From NCBI GenBank assembly GCA_963738575.1, contig CAVTWY010000004.1, positions 620,001 to 684,000 of the forward strand: 64,000 nucleotides of DNA, written 5' to 3'. A program made the translations under genes and the position numbers. This document shows, in pieces, positions 34,317 to 43,473 of this stretch; position 1 is the first letter of the stretch; the number at the start of each line of letters is the position of its first letter. Below the pieces are notes generated by a model, which was not told the origin of the DNA, ran no database searches, and saw nothing but the letters and a program-made list of their open reading frames with translations. The stretch comes from CAVTWY01 sp963738575 (GTDB lineage Bacteria; Pseudomonadota; Gammaproteobacteria; Burkholderiales; Burkholderiaceae_C).

Positions 34317-35756
34317 TCACTGCCACATCCCCAACCCCGTGAGCTTTAAGTCCATTCTCGACCGCAGCGCCCCCTCCAAATTCGGCTCCCACGTCTTCGC
34401 CGCCCCAACCCACAGCACCCGCTGCGCCTTGGGCATTGGCCGATACCCCTCAATCACCCGCGCCACACGCTCATGATCGATGCGCCCTTGCTGCTTGGCC
34501 CGTGCAAGTTGCGCGTCGGGTGCGGCCAGCAGGCTGGCGAGCCAGGCGGCCTCGTGTGGCGCCAAGGCAAGGCTTGGTTTGCGCAGGTAGCGGCGTGCAG
34601 CCATGTCGCCGCCGCAGACGTTGCCGCCCCACGGTGCGATAGCGAGGTAGAGCTGCAGGATGCGGCCTTTGCCCAGGGTGCGCTCCATCTCGACGGCGTA
34701 GAGCCATTCGCGCACTTTGCGGGCGGCGCTGCGTTGGTCGCCGGTGTAGACCATTTTGGCCAGTTGTTGGGTGATGGTGCTGGCGCCGCGGGTGTGGGTG
34801 CCGGGTTGTTGGTTGCGGGTCCAGGACGACATCACTTCGTCCAGGTCGTAGCCTGGGTGTTCAAAAAATCGTTGGTCTTCGGCGGCCACCACGGCGCGGG
34901 GCAGCCAGCCTTCGACGCGCGTGGGGTTGATGGCGTTGGCGCGGGTGCACTGGGTGGGGGGCTCGGCGGTGGCCAGGGCTTCGGTGCCCAGGCCCGTCAC
35001 CACCACGCCGTCCAGCGCCGGTTTGACGCGCCATTGCACCAAGCCTTGGGCATTGAGCACGCCGCGTGCTTCAAAGGCAAAGGTGCCTTGCACGTTGGCT
35101 GTTTGAGCCTCGGGCACCGCAGTGCCCATCACGTCGATGATCGACGCCACCGGCGTGGGCGGCAGTGACGCTTTGAGCTGCAAGCCGTGGCGACCGAGCT
35201 TGGCTTGCCACGCAACGATGGCTGGGTAGGTGGGTGCGTCGCTGGACACACTTTGTGTGTGGGTGCCCAAGGTGATGGTGCCGAGCCACGCTTCGGGCTC
35301 GCCCCGCATGGCGTCCAGCACCACGCTGTTGAGGGTGGTGGGTGCGGGGCCCAGGGCCGGCAGTCGCAGCACACAGGGGGCGCAGGTGGCGTGCAGGTTG
35401 CCGCCGGTGGTGGTTTGCAGCAGCCAGGTGCCGGCGCGGGTGTTGACGCGGCGGTTGTTGAGCAGCGGCAACACCAAGGGGTGCGTGCCCCAGCGCAGCA
35501 GCACAGGTACGCTAACGGCGCGGGTGAAGGGCCCCAGGCGCACGGTGTGAGTCCAGTCGCCTTGCATGGGGGCCAGGGCGCGCCAGGCCACGGCGCCCAA
35601 GGCGGCTGCCACGATCAAGGCGGTGACTAGCACCACGCTGGTGGTCAACAGTGCGCGTCGCAGGGCATGCTTAAAAGGTGTCGGCGCCACGTGCCCATCG
35701 GGTTGTTGTGCGGGTGGCTGCGTTGCACCGTGCGCAGTGTTGTTGATAGCGTTCAC
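34317..35756 (-). CDS. GT51 peptidoglycan transglycosylase-domain membrane protein
   Basis: A 479-residue protein with an N-terminal membrane anchor (about residues 37-62), about 230 residues of extracytoplasmic sequence, then the transglycosylase domain: catalytic Glu in AAEDQRFFEHPGYD, GASTITQQLAKMVYTGDQ, RKVREWLYAVEMERTLGKGRILQLYLAIAPWG. There is no transpeptidase domain. It polymerises lipid II glycan strands if active. The long insert between anchor and catalytic domain is unlike monofunctional MtgA. It is the last gene of the exosortase run, overlapping the EpsI-like gene by four bases. Confidence 0.85.
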   Translation of the reverse strand: MNAINNTAHGATQPPAQQPDGHVAPTPFKHALRRALLTTSVVLVTALIVAAALGAVAWRALAPMQGDWTHTVRLGPFTRAVSVPVLLRWGTHPLVLPLLNNRRVNTRAGTWLLQTTTGGNLHATCAPCVLRLPALGPAPTTLNSVVLDAMRGEPEAWLGTITLGTHTQSVSSDAPTYPAIVAWQAKLGRHGLQLKASLPPTPVASIIDVMGTAVPEAQTANVQGTFAFEARGVLNAQGLVQWRVKPALDGVVVTGLGTEALATAEPPTQCTRANAINPTRVEGWLPRAVVAAEDQRFFEHPGYDLDEVMSSWTRNQQPGTHTRGASTITQQLAKMVYTGDQRSAARKVREWLYAVEMERTLGKGRILQLYLAIAPWGGNVCGGDMAARRYLRKPSLALAPHEAAWLASLLAAPDAQLARAKQQGRIDHERVARVIEGYRPMPKAQRVLWVGAAKTWEPNLEGALRSRMDLKLTGLGMWQ

Positions 35757-36421
35757 AGTGCCTCCACCTCAGTTATGGCTTGCCAAGGCCCGCGGCTTTG
35801 CCCCAGCGACGCCGCCCAAAACCACGCTGACGCGTCGGTGAAGGCACTGCCATCGTCGCCCACGATACGCTCGCAAACACGCAGCCTTTCGCCGTCGCGT
35901 TCGGCCTCAAAGCAGCGTTTGAGTTGCGCGGGTTGTTGCGTGGTGTCGGGCGCTTCTTGCGGCACCGGCGTGGTGGCCATGCGCTCGAGCCGCGTGTTGC
36001 TGATGCGAAACCCCAGGCCTTTGAAGCAGTCGGTGGCGGGGTGCAGCATGCGGGTGGGCTGCGTGACGTGGCGCAGCACCAGCACGCGGTCTTGTTCGTC
36101 GGCAAAGCGCGCGATGGCGCCCGGAAACCGCGCCGCAAAGCGTTGCTCGACCGTCGTGGTGGCGAGTGGGCGAATGGCTTGACCCTCCCACGTTTGTGGC
36201 CACTCGGGTGCTGCCTTGGCGGCGGCGGTGGTGGGCACGCGCGGGGCTGCGGCAAGCTTGACAAGCGGTGCCAAGGCGCAGGCAATCAGGGCAAGCGACA
36301 GCCAGCGCACGGCGCGATTGTGGTTGACGTTGGCGCCATGGTGAAGGCCCGCGTTTTGAGCGGTGAAGGGCAGGCGCAGCAGCAACTTGCGCCCGGTGCT
36401 TTTAAGCAGCAAGGTGTTCAC
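35753..36421 (-). CDS. Exosortase-associated EpsI-like protein
   Basis: The 222-residue product has an N-terminal membrane segment (about residues 38-58) and an extracytoplasmic domain. The block RMLHPATDCFKGLGFRI resembles the His/Cys-containing motif of EpsI-type proteins found with exosortases. Its start overlaps the exosortase stop by about 20 bases, and its stop overlaps the transglycosylase start. A role as exosortase partner is inferred from the pairing; overall similarity to EpsI is weak by eye. Confidence 0.6.
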   Translation of the reverse strand: MNTLLLKSTGRKLLLRLPFTAQNAGLHHGANVNHNRAVRWLSLALIACALAPLVKLAAAPRVPTTAAAKAAPEWPQTWEGQAIRPLATTTVEQRFAARFPGAIARFADEQDRVLVLRHVTQPTRMLHPATDCFKGLGFRISNTRLERMATTPVPQEAPDTTQQPAQLKRCFEAERDGERLRVCERIVGDDGSAFTDASAWFWAASLGQSRGPWQAITEVEAL

Positions 36422-37271
36422 GGGGTTTGTCTCCTGGTTTCATGCAAAGCAACACGGCCACGATGACGGCGGCAAGCACCCCCAAGCCGATGGCTTCGTG
36501 GGTGGTGCTGGTTAAACCTTGGGGGCGGGCTTCAAGGGCCACCAGCACCGTGTTGCGCACGGCGTTGCCCAGCAACACCAACGCACCCACCATGGGCAAG
36601 CGGCGCAAAAACGTGGCGTCGCGCAGGCCGCCCAGGGTGGCTGCGGCGCAGGCGGCAAAGTACGCCATCCACACCATCTGCACGCCCGAGCACGGGGCGT
36701 CCACCACCACCCACTGGCCGTTCACCATCATGGATGCACCCTGGCGAGTCGCGTCCACACCCATCACCTGCAAGCCCCATGCGCTTAACTGAGCCGTTAA
36801 CAAACGAAGTGGGTAGCCCACGTAATACTGCAGCGACGAGATCAACGGCAAGGCCAACAACGCCAGCCCGGCCATGGGCGCGCGTGGCACGCTGGTGGGC
36901 AACCACGCAGCAAGGCCACACGCAAGCCCCAGGGCGGCGAGCATGGCGGCGGGCAGGGGCGGCCACGCCAAGTGGGCGGCCGTGGCCAGCAACGTGAGCA
37001 CCACCGCGCCCACCAACCACGCCACCTGGGGCGTTTGCCGCAGGGCGTGGCGTTGGTGCACCACGGTGGCCACGATGAATGCTGCAGCCACCACGCCCAG
37101 GGGGTCGTCAGAGCCATCGGTTACCCGCTGCCATGCCCAGTGGGCATGGGGCCACAGCGCTAGGGTTTGCGCGCCGAGCCACGCCATGGCTGCCATGCTG
37201 GTGCCGCTGCCTTGGTTGCTGCGCGAGGCGAGCGTGGGCAGCGCCATCGTGGGGTTGTTGAAGGTTGCCAT
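36402..37271 (-). CDS. Exosortase (membrane transpeptidase-like sorting enzyme)
   Basis: From MATFNNPT the product is 289 residues with about eight membrane helices. The exosortase catalytic set is complete: Cys194 in DAPCSGVQM, Arg239 in LGNAVRNTV and His258 in TSTTHEAIG. Exosortases recognise PEP-CTERM tails and cleave and transfer the target protein during export. The gene immediately upstream encodes a protein with a PEP-CTERM-type tail, which makes it the obvious substrate. No polysaccharide synthesis genes accompany it, unlike EpsH-type loci, so this looks like a dedicated enzyme. I cannot assign an Xrt subtype. Confidence 0.88.
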   Translation of the reverse strand: MATFNNPTMALPTLASRSNQGSGTSMAAMAWLGAQTLALWPHAHWAWQRVTDGSDDPLGVVAAAFIVATVVHQRHALRQTPQVAWLVGAVVLTLLATAAHLAWPPLPAAMLAALGLACGLAAWLPTSVPRAPMAGLALLALPLISSLQYYVGYPLRLLTAQLSAWGLQVMGVDATRQGASMMVNGQWVVVDAPCSGVQMVWMAYFAACAAATLGGLRDATFLRRLPMVGALVLLGNAVRNTVLVALEARPQGLTSTTHEAIGLGVLAAVIVAVLLCMKPGDKPREHLAA

Positions 37272-37326
37272 GGGCGTGGTTTGGGTTGATTGCAGGCAGT
37301 TGCTACTTGGCGTTTGGTGGTGGATC

Positions 37327-39477
37327 TCAAGCAGGCCCAGTGGTGTCAGCGGCGCCTGCTGTTTGCGGCACTGCTTCGGCACGGCGACGCATCACCCCCC
37401 ACATCAACCCACCCACCAACAACATCGCCAGCCACGTGCCGGGCTCGGGCGTGCTGGGCACTTGGGTGCCAATGGCCAGGTTGCTAACCTCTTTGGGCAT
37501 GGGTGACGGTTGGTTCACCGGGGTGGCGGCCTCGGTGGTGCGCACCACTTTGTCCACCGCCAGAAAGCTGGTGTACTGCGTCAGCAGGTTGTATTGCAGG
37601 CCGAGCGCCAGAATGGCTTCACGTTTGGTGGTGCCACCGTCCAGGGCTTCTTGGTCAGACAGTTGTGCAATGCGATGGCGCGCCCACAGGTGTTGCAGGG
37701 CCACGGCTTGGCTGTCGGGGTTGCCCACGGGCACCACGTCTTGGTGGGTGCCGTTGGCGGCGTGGCCTTCGAGCACCAACTGGCCCACGGGGTCACCACG
37801 CCATTTGCCAAAAATCACCACCGGGCGGCCACCCAACACGTCAGGCAGGGCGGCGCTGGGCTCGAGGTCGTACACGTCCAGGCCTTCAAAGCGCGCCTTC
37901 ACGTGGGTCAACACGGGTGAGTCGATCATCTTGCGCAGGCGCTCGGCCTGGGTGGCGGCGTGTTCGGGCTTGGTCACCACAAAGGCCTCGCCCTGGCCGG
38001 CGCGGGCAATGCCTTCGATCAGGTGGCGGTTGACCGAGTGACCGATGCCAAAGGCAAACACGTTGCTGTTGCCCAGGTTTTTGCGCACCAAGGCAAACAC
38101 CTCTTGCTCCACCGTCACGTAGCCGTCGGTGACCACGATCACGCTGCGTGACACGTCTTTGTTTTTGGGCAGGGCGGCAATGCGCTTGAGGGCGGGGACG
38201 ATTTCGGTGCTGCCACCCCCGCGCTGTTGGTCGATGGTGTGGATGGCGCGCTCGATGTTGGCGCGTGACGCCGGCACCGGGGTGGGGTTGAGCATCTCGG
38301 CGCTGCCGGAGAACAGCAACACGTTGAAGGTGTCGCTGGGTCGCAGGTTGCCGATGAGGTTGCGCAGCAACGCCTTGGACGTTTGCAGCGGGTAGCCGTG
38401 CATCGAGCCCGAGATGTCCACCACAAAGATGTATTCACGCGGGTTGATTTGCTCCACCGGGATGGCCTTGGGGGGCTCCACCAGCGCCAGGAAGAAGTTC
38501 TCGGTCGTGCCCTTGTACAAGGTCAGGCCCGTGGCGGTGCGCTCACCGGCCAGGCGGTAGTCGAGGATGAAGTCGCGGTTGTTGCGCGCCTCGGCGTCGT
38601 CGGCCAGCTCGATTTTGGCGTCGGCGCGGCCGTCATTGCTGATCTCGATGCCGTGCGACGGCGACCGCAGCTCGCTCACCGGCAGCGGCGACGCAAATTG
38701 CACGTGCATGTCAAACGCGGTCTTGCTCGGCTCGTCGGCCCTCAAGAATGGCATGGACGGAAATTTGGCAGTGGCCTGCGGCGAGTGGTAGCGCGGGCCC
38801 ACCACCGTGGGGAACATGAATTGGTAGCGGCCTTGGTTGGGTGCAATCAGCTCGGTGTAGCGCAGCTCCACCGCCAACTGGTCGCCCGGCAGGATGTTGG
38901 CGACGTTCATTTGAAACACGTTGGGGCGCTCTTGCTCCAGCAGGGCACCGGTTTTGCCTTCGCGCTTGGCGGTCTCGTACTCGATGCGGGCGCGTTGCTT
39001 TTCTCGGATCTGCGCGGTCAGCAGGCGGTCACCGATGCGCACGTTCATGGCGTGCACGGCCGCGCCTGTGGCGGCGGGGAAGACATACTTTGCTTCAATC
39101 GGCCGCGTGCCCTCGTTGCGGTATTGCTGTGTCACGGTGACGTCGGCAATCACACCGGCGATGCGCACGTCCACCCGCGTGGATTTAAGCGGCAACTGGT
39201 CCACACTCGGGTCGCCGTCTTTGATGTGAAAGTACGGGCTCTCGGCGCGGCGTGCCTCGATGTCGTCGGCCAAGGCGTCGGGTGACCACAGCACCAGCAG
39301 CAACGCGCTGAACAGCGCCAGCGCGGCCGCCACCAGCGTGCGCCCGGTGTTGGTGAGTGGGCGCATCGGCACGTAGCGCGTGAGCACGGGCGTGACGGTG
39401 GGGGTGATGACGGGGCCAAACCCCGGACGGCCCCAGGCTGGGTGCCGGTGCGATGAGGCTTCTTTGGTCAAGCGCAT
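37327..39477 (-). CDS. VIT-VWA domain surface protein with PEP-CTERM-type sorting tail
   Basis: AAGGAG precedes the ATG at 39477. The 716-residue protein has a signal/anchor segment (about 48-70), a VIT domain (VDVRIAGVIADVTVTQQYRN, EAKYVFP, NVFQMNVANILPGDQL) and a VWA domain with a metal site starting at Asp354 (VVDISGSM). The C-terminal tail has PEP at 677-679 (STPEPGTW), a hydrophobic helix and an RRR cluster. About 17 more residues follow the Arg cluster, which is unusual. Proteins of this VIT-VWA layout are also targets of dedicated proteobacterial sortases. Here the adjacent exosortase should process it. The likely location is the outer surface. Confidence 0.88.
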   Translation of the reverse strand: MRLTKEASSHRHPAWGRPGFGPVITPTVTPVLTRYVPMRPLTNTGRTLVAAALALFSALLLVLWSPDALADDIEARRAESPYFHIKDGDPSVDQLPLKSTRVDVRIAGVIADVTVTQQYRNEGTRPIEAKYVFPAATGAAVHAMNVRIGDRLLTAQIREKQRARIEYETAKREGKTGALLEQERPNVFQMNVANILPGDQLAVELRYTELIAPNQGRYQFMFPTVVGPRYHSPQATAKFPSMPFLRADEPSKTAFDMHVQFASPLPVSELRSPSHGIEISNDGRADAKIELADDAEARNNRDFILDYRLAGERTATGLTLYKGTTENFFLALVEPPKAIPVEQINPREYIFVVDISGSMHGYPLQTSKALLRNLIGNLRPSDTFNVLLFSGSAEMLNPTPVPASRANIERAIHTIDQQRGGGSTEIVPALKRIAALPKNKDVSRSVIVVTDGYVTVEQEVFALVRKNLGNSNVFAFGIGHSVNRHLIEGIARAGQGEAFVVTKPEHAATQAERLRKMIDSPVLTHVKARFEGLDVYDLEPSAALPDVLGGRPVVIFGKWRGDPVGQLVLEGHAANGTHQDVVPVGNPDSQAVALQHLWARHRIAQLSDQEALDGGTTKREAILALGLQYNLLTQYTSFLAVDKVVRTTEAATPVNQPSPMPKEVSNLAIGTQVPSTPEPGTWLAMLLVGGLMWGVMRRRAEAVPQTAGAADTTGPA

Positions 39478-39654
39478 GAACGTTTCTCCTTCGGGACAAC
39501 CTGCCGCGGTTTGCGGTGTGGGTTGAAGGATGGCGCGCGCTTGTGAGGGGGGTTGGAAGGCTTTGCGAAGCCTGCGGGGAGATTTGTGAAGTCTGGGTGA
39601 AGGGGCGGGCGTGACACCCCTGAGGCGGGTGGGGCGCCACAGGGCGCTGCGGGG

Positions 39655-41094
39655 CTAGTCGCAGCGCGGCAGCGTGACGGTGGCGATGGCGCCACCGCCG
39701 TCGGCGTTGGCCAGTGTTACCTGCCCGTCGTGCAGGGCGATCACTTCTTTGACAAAAGGCAGGCCCAGGCCTGTGCTTTTCTTTTGTGAGTTAGGTCTGG
39801 CCAGCGAGTAAAACTTGTCAAACACCTTGTGGCTGGCAAAGTCGGGGATGCCGGGGCCTTGGTCGCGCACGGTGATGGTGGCGGTTTTGGGGTCGATGGC
39901 CAGGGTGAAGCTGATGTGGCCACCATCGGGCGAAAAATCGCGCGCGTTGTCCAGCAGGTTGGCCACGGCGCGGCGCAGCAGGTAGGCGTCGGCCTGCACC
40001 ATGGCGTCGCGGGACAAATCGGTGTCCACCACCAGCGCGCGGGTGGCGCCTGCGGCTTGCGCGCTGTGGGCAAGCTCTTCCAGCAGCGGTCGCAGGGCGG
40101 TGGGTTGCGCTTGGGCCAGTGAGCGCCTAGATTCCAGCGACGCCAGCTCCATCATGCGGTCCACGGTTTCTTGCATGCGATGCGTTTCGCGCGTGATGTT
40201 GTCCAAGAACTTGGTGCGATCGGCCTCGGGCATGGTGGGCTCATGCAGCAGTTCGGCAGCGCCACGGATAGCCGACAGGGGGCTCTTGAGCTCGTGGGTT
40301 AGGTTTTGCACGTAGTCGGCCACCACGTTGCGGCCAGCCAGGGCGTCGCGCATTTCGTCGTAAGCCGCGCCGATGGTGGCCACGGCGCGGCGCGACAGGC
40401 GCGGCAGGCTGAAGGTGCGCTGCGTGCGGACGTACTGCAGGTAGTCGCGCACCAAACCAAAGGGGCGCGCCAGCCACACCAACAGCAGCAGCATCAACAG
40501 CAGCGCAGCGGCCGCTGACGTGAGGCCCACCACCAGGGTTTTGCGGCGGGCGGCCTGGATGAACTGGTTGAGGGTGTGCACGGGCTTGCCGGCCGTGACG
40601 ACGCCGGCAATCTGGTTGCCCAAGCGGATGGGCGCGCCCACGTACATCACCGAGGTGTTAGGGTCGTCGTCCACGTCGGGCGAGGTGCGCGCGCCGTACT
40701 CGCCCTTGAGCGTCAGGCGCACGTCGCGCCAGCGCGAATAGTCTTCGCCCACGTGGCGGTCGAGCGCGTCAAACAGCACGATGCCTTTTTGGTCGACCAC
40801 GTACAGGCGCAGCTCCACGCTGTCTTTGTCAAACCCAAAAATGGTGGCGCCGGTGTTGCGTGCGTAGGCGCTTTTAAACAGGGGCTCGAGCACACTCACG
40901 TCGATGGTGGCGTCGTCGGGGGATTGTTGCTCCAGCAGCGTGGCCATCACGTGCGCCACTTCCACCAGAGATTCTTCGGCCGATTCGCGGTAACGCGGGT
41001 CGATGTCCTTCAGCAGTTGGTACAGCAGCAGACCCACGCCCAGTGCGTAGGCCAGCACCAGCCCGATGAAGAGTCGGTTGCGGCCTTGGTTCAC
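39655..41094 (-). CDS. creC: CreC-type sensor histidine kinase
   Basis: A 479-residue kinase. It has a first helix at about 8-27 and a periplasmic domain with DYSRWRDVRLTLKGEYGARTS and SVMYVGAPI, matching the E. coli CreC sensor. A second helix lies at about 192-210, followed by the phospho-acceptor His267 in LTHELKSPLSAIRGAAELL and an ATP-binding domain (NLLDNA, DQGPGIP, STGLGLPFV). CreC responds to growth and envelope conditions in enterobacteria. Here it lies directly upstream of the VIT-VWA and exosortase genes, with about 180 bases between it and the VIT-VWA start. It probably controls that operon. Confidence 0.87.
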   Translation of the reverse strand: MNQGRNRLFIGLVLAYALGVGLLLYQLLKDIDPRYRESAEESLVEVAHVMATLLEQQSPDDATIDVSVLEPLFKSAYARNTGATIFGFDKDSVELRLYVVDQKGIVLFDALDRHVGEDYSRWRDVRLTLKGEYGARTSPDVDDDPNTSVMYVGAPIRLGNQIAGVVTAGKPVHTLNQFIQAARRKTLVVGLTSAAAALLLMLLLLVWLARPFGLVRDYLQYVRTQRTFSLPRLSRRAVATIGAAYDEMRDALAGRNVVADYVQNLTHELKSPLSAIRGAAELLHEPTMPEADRTKFLDNITRETHRMQETVDRMMELASLESRRSLAQAQPTALRPLLEELAHSAQAAGATRALVVDTDLSRDAMVQADAYLLRRAVANLLDNARDFSPDGGHISFTLAIDPKTATITVRDQGPGIPDFASHKVFDKFYSLARPNSQKKSTGLGLPFVKEVIALHDGQVTLANADGGGAIATVTLPRCD

Positions 41095-41141
41095 AGTTTG
41101 TTAACGCACTCAAAGAGCGGCATGGGTAGCGCCCGAGAACA

Positions 41142-41889
41142 CTAAGGCTGCGTGCTTGGCAAGTCTTCGGCCAAGGCGTAGCCGGTGCCACGATGGGTGC
41201 GAATCGGCTCGAGCGTGGGGGCCACCAACTTGAGTTTGGCGCGCAGTGTTTTAACGTGCGCGTCCACGGTGCGATCCAGGCTCTCGGTGGCGTCGTCCCA
41301 CACCAGCTCCAGCAGGCGGTCGCGCGTGAAGACGAATCCGGGGCGCGCCACCAGGGTTTTAAGCAGGCCGTATTCGTAGCGCGATAACTCCAAGCTGTGG
41401 CCGTAGTAGCGCACCAAGCGGCGGCCTTCGTCCACGGCAAACGGCGTGCGCGTGTTGGTGGCGAAGGTGTTTGATGTTGCATCGGCCGCTACGGCCGCTA
41501 CGGCCGATAGAGCCGGGCGCGCCGCACGTCGCAACACCGAGCGCACCCGCGCCACCACCTCGCGTGGCGAAAACGGTTTGGTCACGTAGTCGTCGGCGCC
41601 CAGCTCCAACCCCACCACGCGGTCGATCTCGTCACCACGGGCTGTCAAGAACATCACCGGCGCTTCGCAGGTCTGGCGCAGGCGCTTGTACAGCTCAAAG
41701 CCATTGATGTCGGGTAGCCCCACGTCCAGCAACACCAGCGCGGGCTCACGTTCGCCCAGTGACTTTGAGTGCCGCTTGTCCGGTGGCGCACCACTGCGGC
41801 TCAAAACCCTCGGTGCGCAAGGCGTACTGCAAGGTGTCAGCTATGCCTGGTTCGTCTTCGACGATGAGGATCAAGGGCTTGGACGTCAT
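41142..41889 (-). pseudogene. creB: CreB-type response regulator, frameshifted
   Basis: From an ATG at 41889 the first frame encodes the receiver start (LILIVEDEPGIADTLQYALR) and stops after ALKVTGRT near 41746. A one-base shift at AAAGTCACTGG gives SLGEREPALVLLDVGLPDI and continues through FLTARGDEIDRVVGLELGAD, DDYVTKPFSPREVVARVRSVL and a winged-helix domain to 41142. These blocks match CreB closely. Between the domains a GGCCGCTAC repeat encodes an Ala/Val linker. One indel inactivates it unless it is a read error or is bypassed. It is divergent from hemE. Confidence 0.8.
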
Positions 41890-42022
41890 GGTGAGGGGGT
41901 GCAAGGTCTGGGCATCATAGGCGCGGTGATTGACGGCGGTGAATGGCGGTGGGTGACCTTGCCGGTGGTGCGTGGCCTTGCGCGGGTTAGCCAGGGCACG
42001 TGGCCCATTGATAATGGGGCGC

Positions 42023-43084
42023 ATGACACAAACCCCTTTGAAGAACGATCGCTTTTTGCGTGCCTGTTTTCGCCAACCCGTGGACGCTACCCCCGTGTGG
42101 TTGATGCGCCAGGCGGGCCGATACCTGCCCGAGTACCGCGCCACGCGCGAGCGCGCCGGCAGTTTCATGGGGTTGGCGACCAACCCCGCCTACGCCACCG
42201 AGGTGACGTTGCAGCCTCTGGATCGCTACGCGTTTGACGCTGCGATTTTGTTCTCGGACATCTTGACGGTGCCCGACGCCATGGGTTTGGGGTTGAGCTT
42301 TGCCACCGGGGAGGGCCCGCGCTTCAGCCACCCGCTGCGTGACGAGACGGCCGTGCGCCAGTTGGTGGTGCCCGACTTGAACAAGTTGCGCTACGTGTTT
42401 GACGCGGTGTCGTCGATCCGCAAGGCGCTGGACGGGCGCGTGCCTTTGATCGGGTTTTCGGGCAGCCCCTGGACCTTGGCCTGCTACATGGTGGAGGGCT
42501 CGGGCAGTGACGACTGGCGCTTGACCAAAACCATGCTGTACGCGCGGCCTGATTTGCTGCACCACATCCTGAAGGTCAACGCCCAAACCGTGGCGGCTTA
42601 CCTCAACGCGCAAATTGATGCGGGCGCACAGGCGGTGATGATTTTTGACAGCTGGGGCGGTGCCCTGGCCAACCAAGCGTTTCAGACCTTCAGCCTGGAC
42701 TACACGCGCCAGGTGGTGGCCCAGTTGAAGCGCGAGCAAGGCGGGGCGCGCATCCCGGTCATCGTATTCACGAAAGGCGGTGGCACCTGGCTGGAAGAAA
42801 TCGCCCAGTGCGGGGCCGACGTGGTGGGCCTGGACTGGACCGTGGGGCTCAAAGACGCGCGCCGACGCACCGACAACAAGGTAGCCCTGCAAGGCAACCT
42901 CGACCCCCTGGTTTTGTTTGGCGGCGTTGACGCCGTGCGTACTGAGGTGCGCCGGGTGCTGGACGACTACGGCACGGGGCCGGGCCACATCTTCAACCTG
43001 GGGCACGGCATTTCGCAGTTCACCCCGCCCGAGACGGTGGCGGCACTGGTGGAGGCCGTGCACGCCTACCCTGGTCAATCGTGA
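42023..43084 (+). CDS. hemE: Uroporphyrinogen decarboxylase
   Basis: I start at the ATG at 42023 (MTQTPLKNDRFL), which gives 353 residues, normal for the family. It catalyses the four decarboxylations of uroporphyrinogen III to coproporphyrinogen III in heme synthesis. Signatures are TPVWLMRQAGRYLPEYR (substrate-binding Arg), ILFSDILTVPDAMG (catalytic Asp), GFSGSPWTLACYMVEG and FNLGHGISQFTPPE. Cytoplasmic. It is transcribed away from creB. Confidence 0.97.
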   Translation: MTQTPLKNDRFLRACFRQPVDATPVWLMRQAGRYLPEYRATRERAGSFMGLATNPAYATEVTLQPLDRYAFDAAILFSDILTVPDAMGLGLSFATGEGPRFSHPLRDETAVRQLVVPDLNKLRYVFDAVSSIRKALDGRVPLIGFSGSPWTLACYMVEGSGSDDWRLTKTMLYARPDLLHHILKVNAQTVAAYLNAQIDAGAQAVMIFDSWGGALANQAFQTFSLDYTRQVVAQLKREQGGARIPVIVFTKGGGTWLEEIAQCGADVVGLDWTVGLKDARRRTDNKVALQGNLDPLVLFGGVDAVRTEVRRVLDDYGTGPGHIFNLGHGISQFTPPETVAALVEAVHAYPGQS

Positions 43085-43473
43085 CGGATGCATAACTTGA
43101 TGCTTGGTGGAAAGCCACCAGGCTGGCTGTCACAAAAGCTTTATCAAAGCCACGCAGCGGTGTAAGTGAGCGCTTATGGCTTGACTTATCCCCAAAAAAT
43201 GAGGTGCGACAAACTGCACACCTAGGTGGGGGGTTAGGATCGCATGCTAGCCCAGAGCCACGTCGCAAGTATTTGATTTTATTGATGAAAACGATGTGAC
43301 TCAGGATTGTGCAAATTGTGACAACTCCTTCCAAATCATGGGCTTAGCGCACTCGCATCCAGGATCTTCACAAAGTTATGCACAGAAACAGTGGATGACT
43401 CAATTTGTCTTTCCCGATCATCAACTTACAGCGCTTTTTGAATGGTTGGTAGCGCAAACGAGGGATCTGGCAG
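43085..43473. other. Intergenic region hemE-priA
   Basis: About 390 bases without a gene. A hairpin TGGTGG AAAG CCACCA near 43109 lacks a T run. TTATGCACA at 43376 and TTATCCCCA at 43186 resemble DnaA boxes but are isolated. The promoter of priA must lie here. Confidence 0.5.

Noticed and set aside
38383..39285. 300-codon plus-strand frame over the VIT-VWA gene
   Set aside because: Antisense shadow of a well-supported gene, with His/Gln/Val-rich composition typical of such shadows.
41500..41520. GGCCGCTAC repeat as a regulatory iteron
   Set aside because: Only two or three copies, within the creB coding region, encoding an Ala/Val linker between domains.
41987..43093. 368-codon minus-strand frame over hemE
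   Set aside because: Antisense shadow of hemE, which is certain.
43376..43384. DnaA box (TTATGCACA) suggesting a replication origin upstream of priA
   Set aside because: Only one good box and one poor one, no AT-rich unwinding region and no dnaA or parAB nearby.
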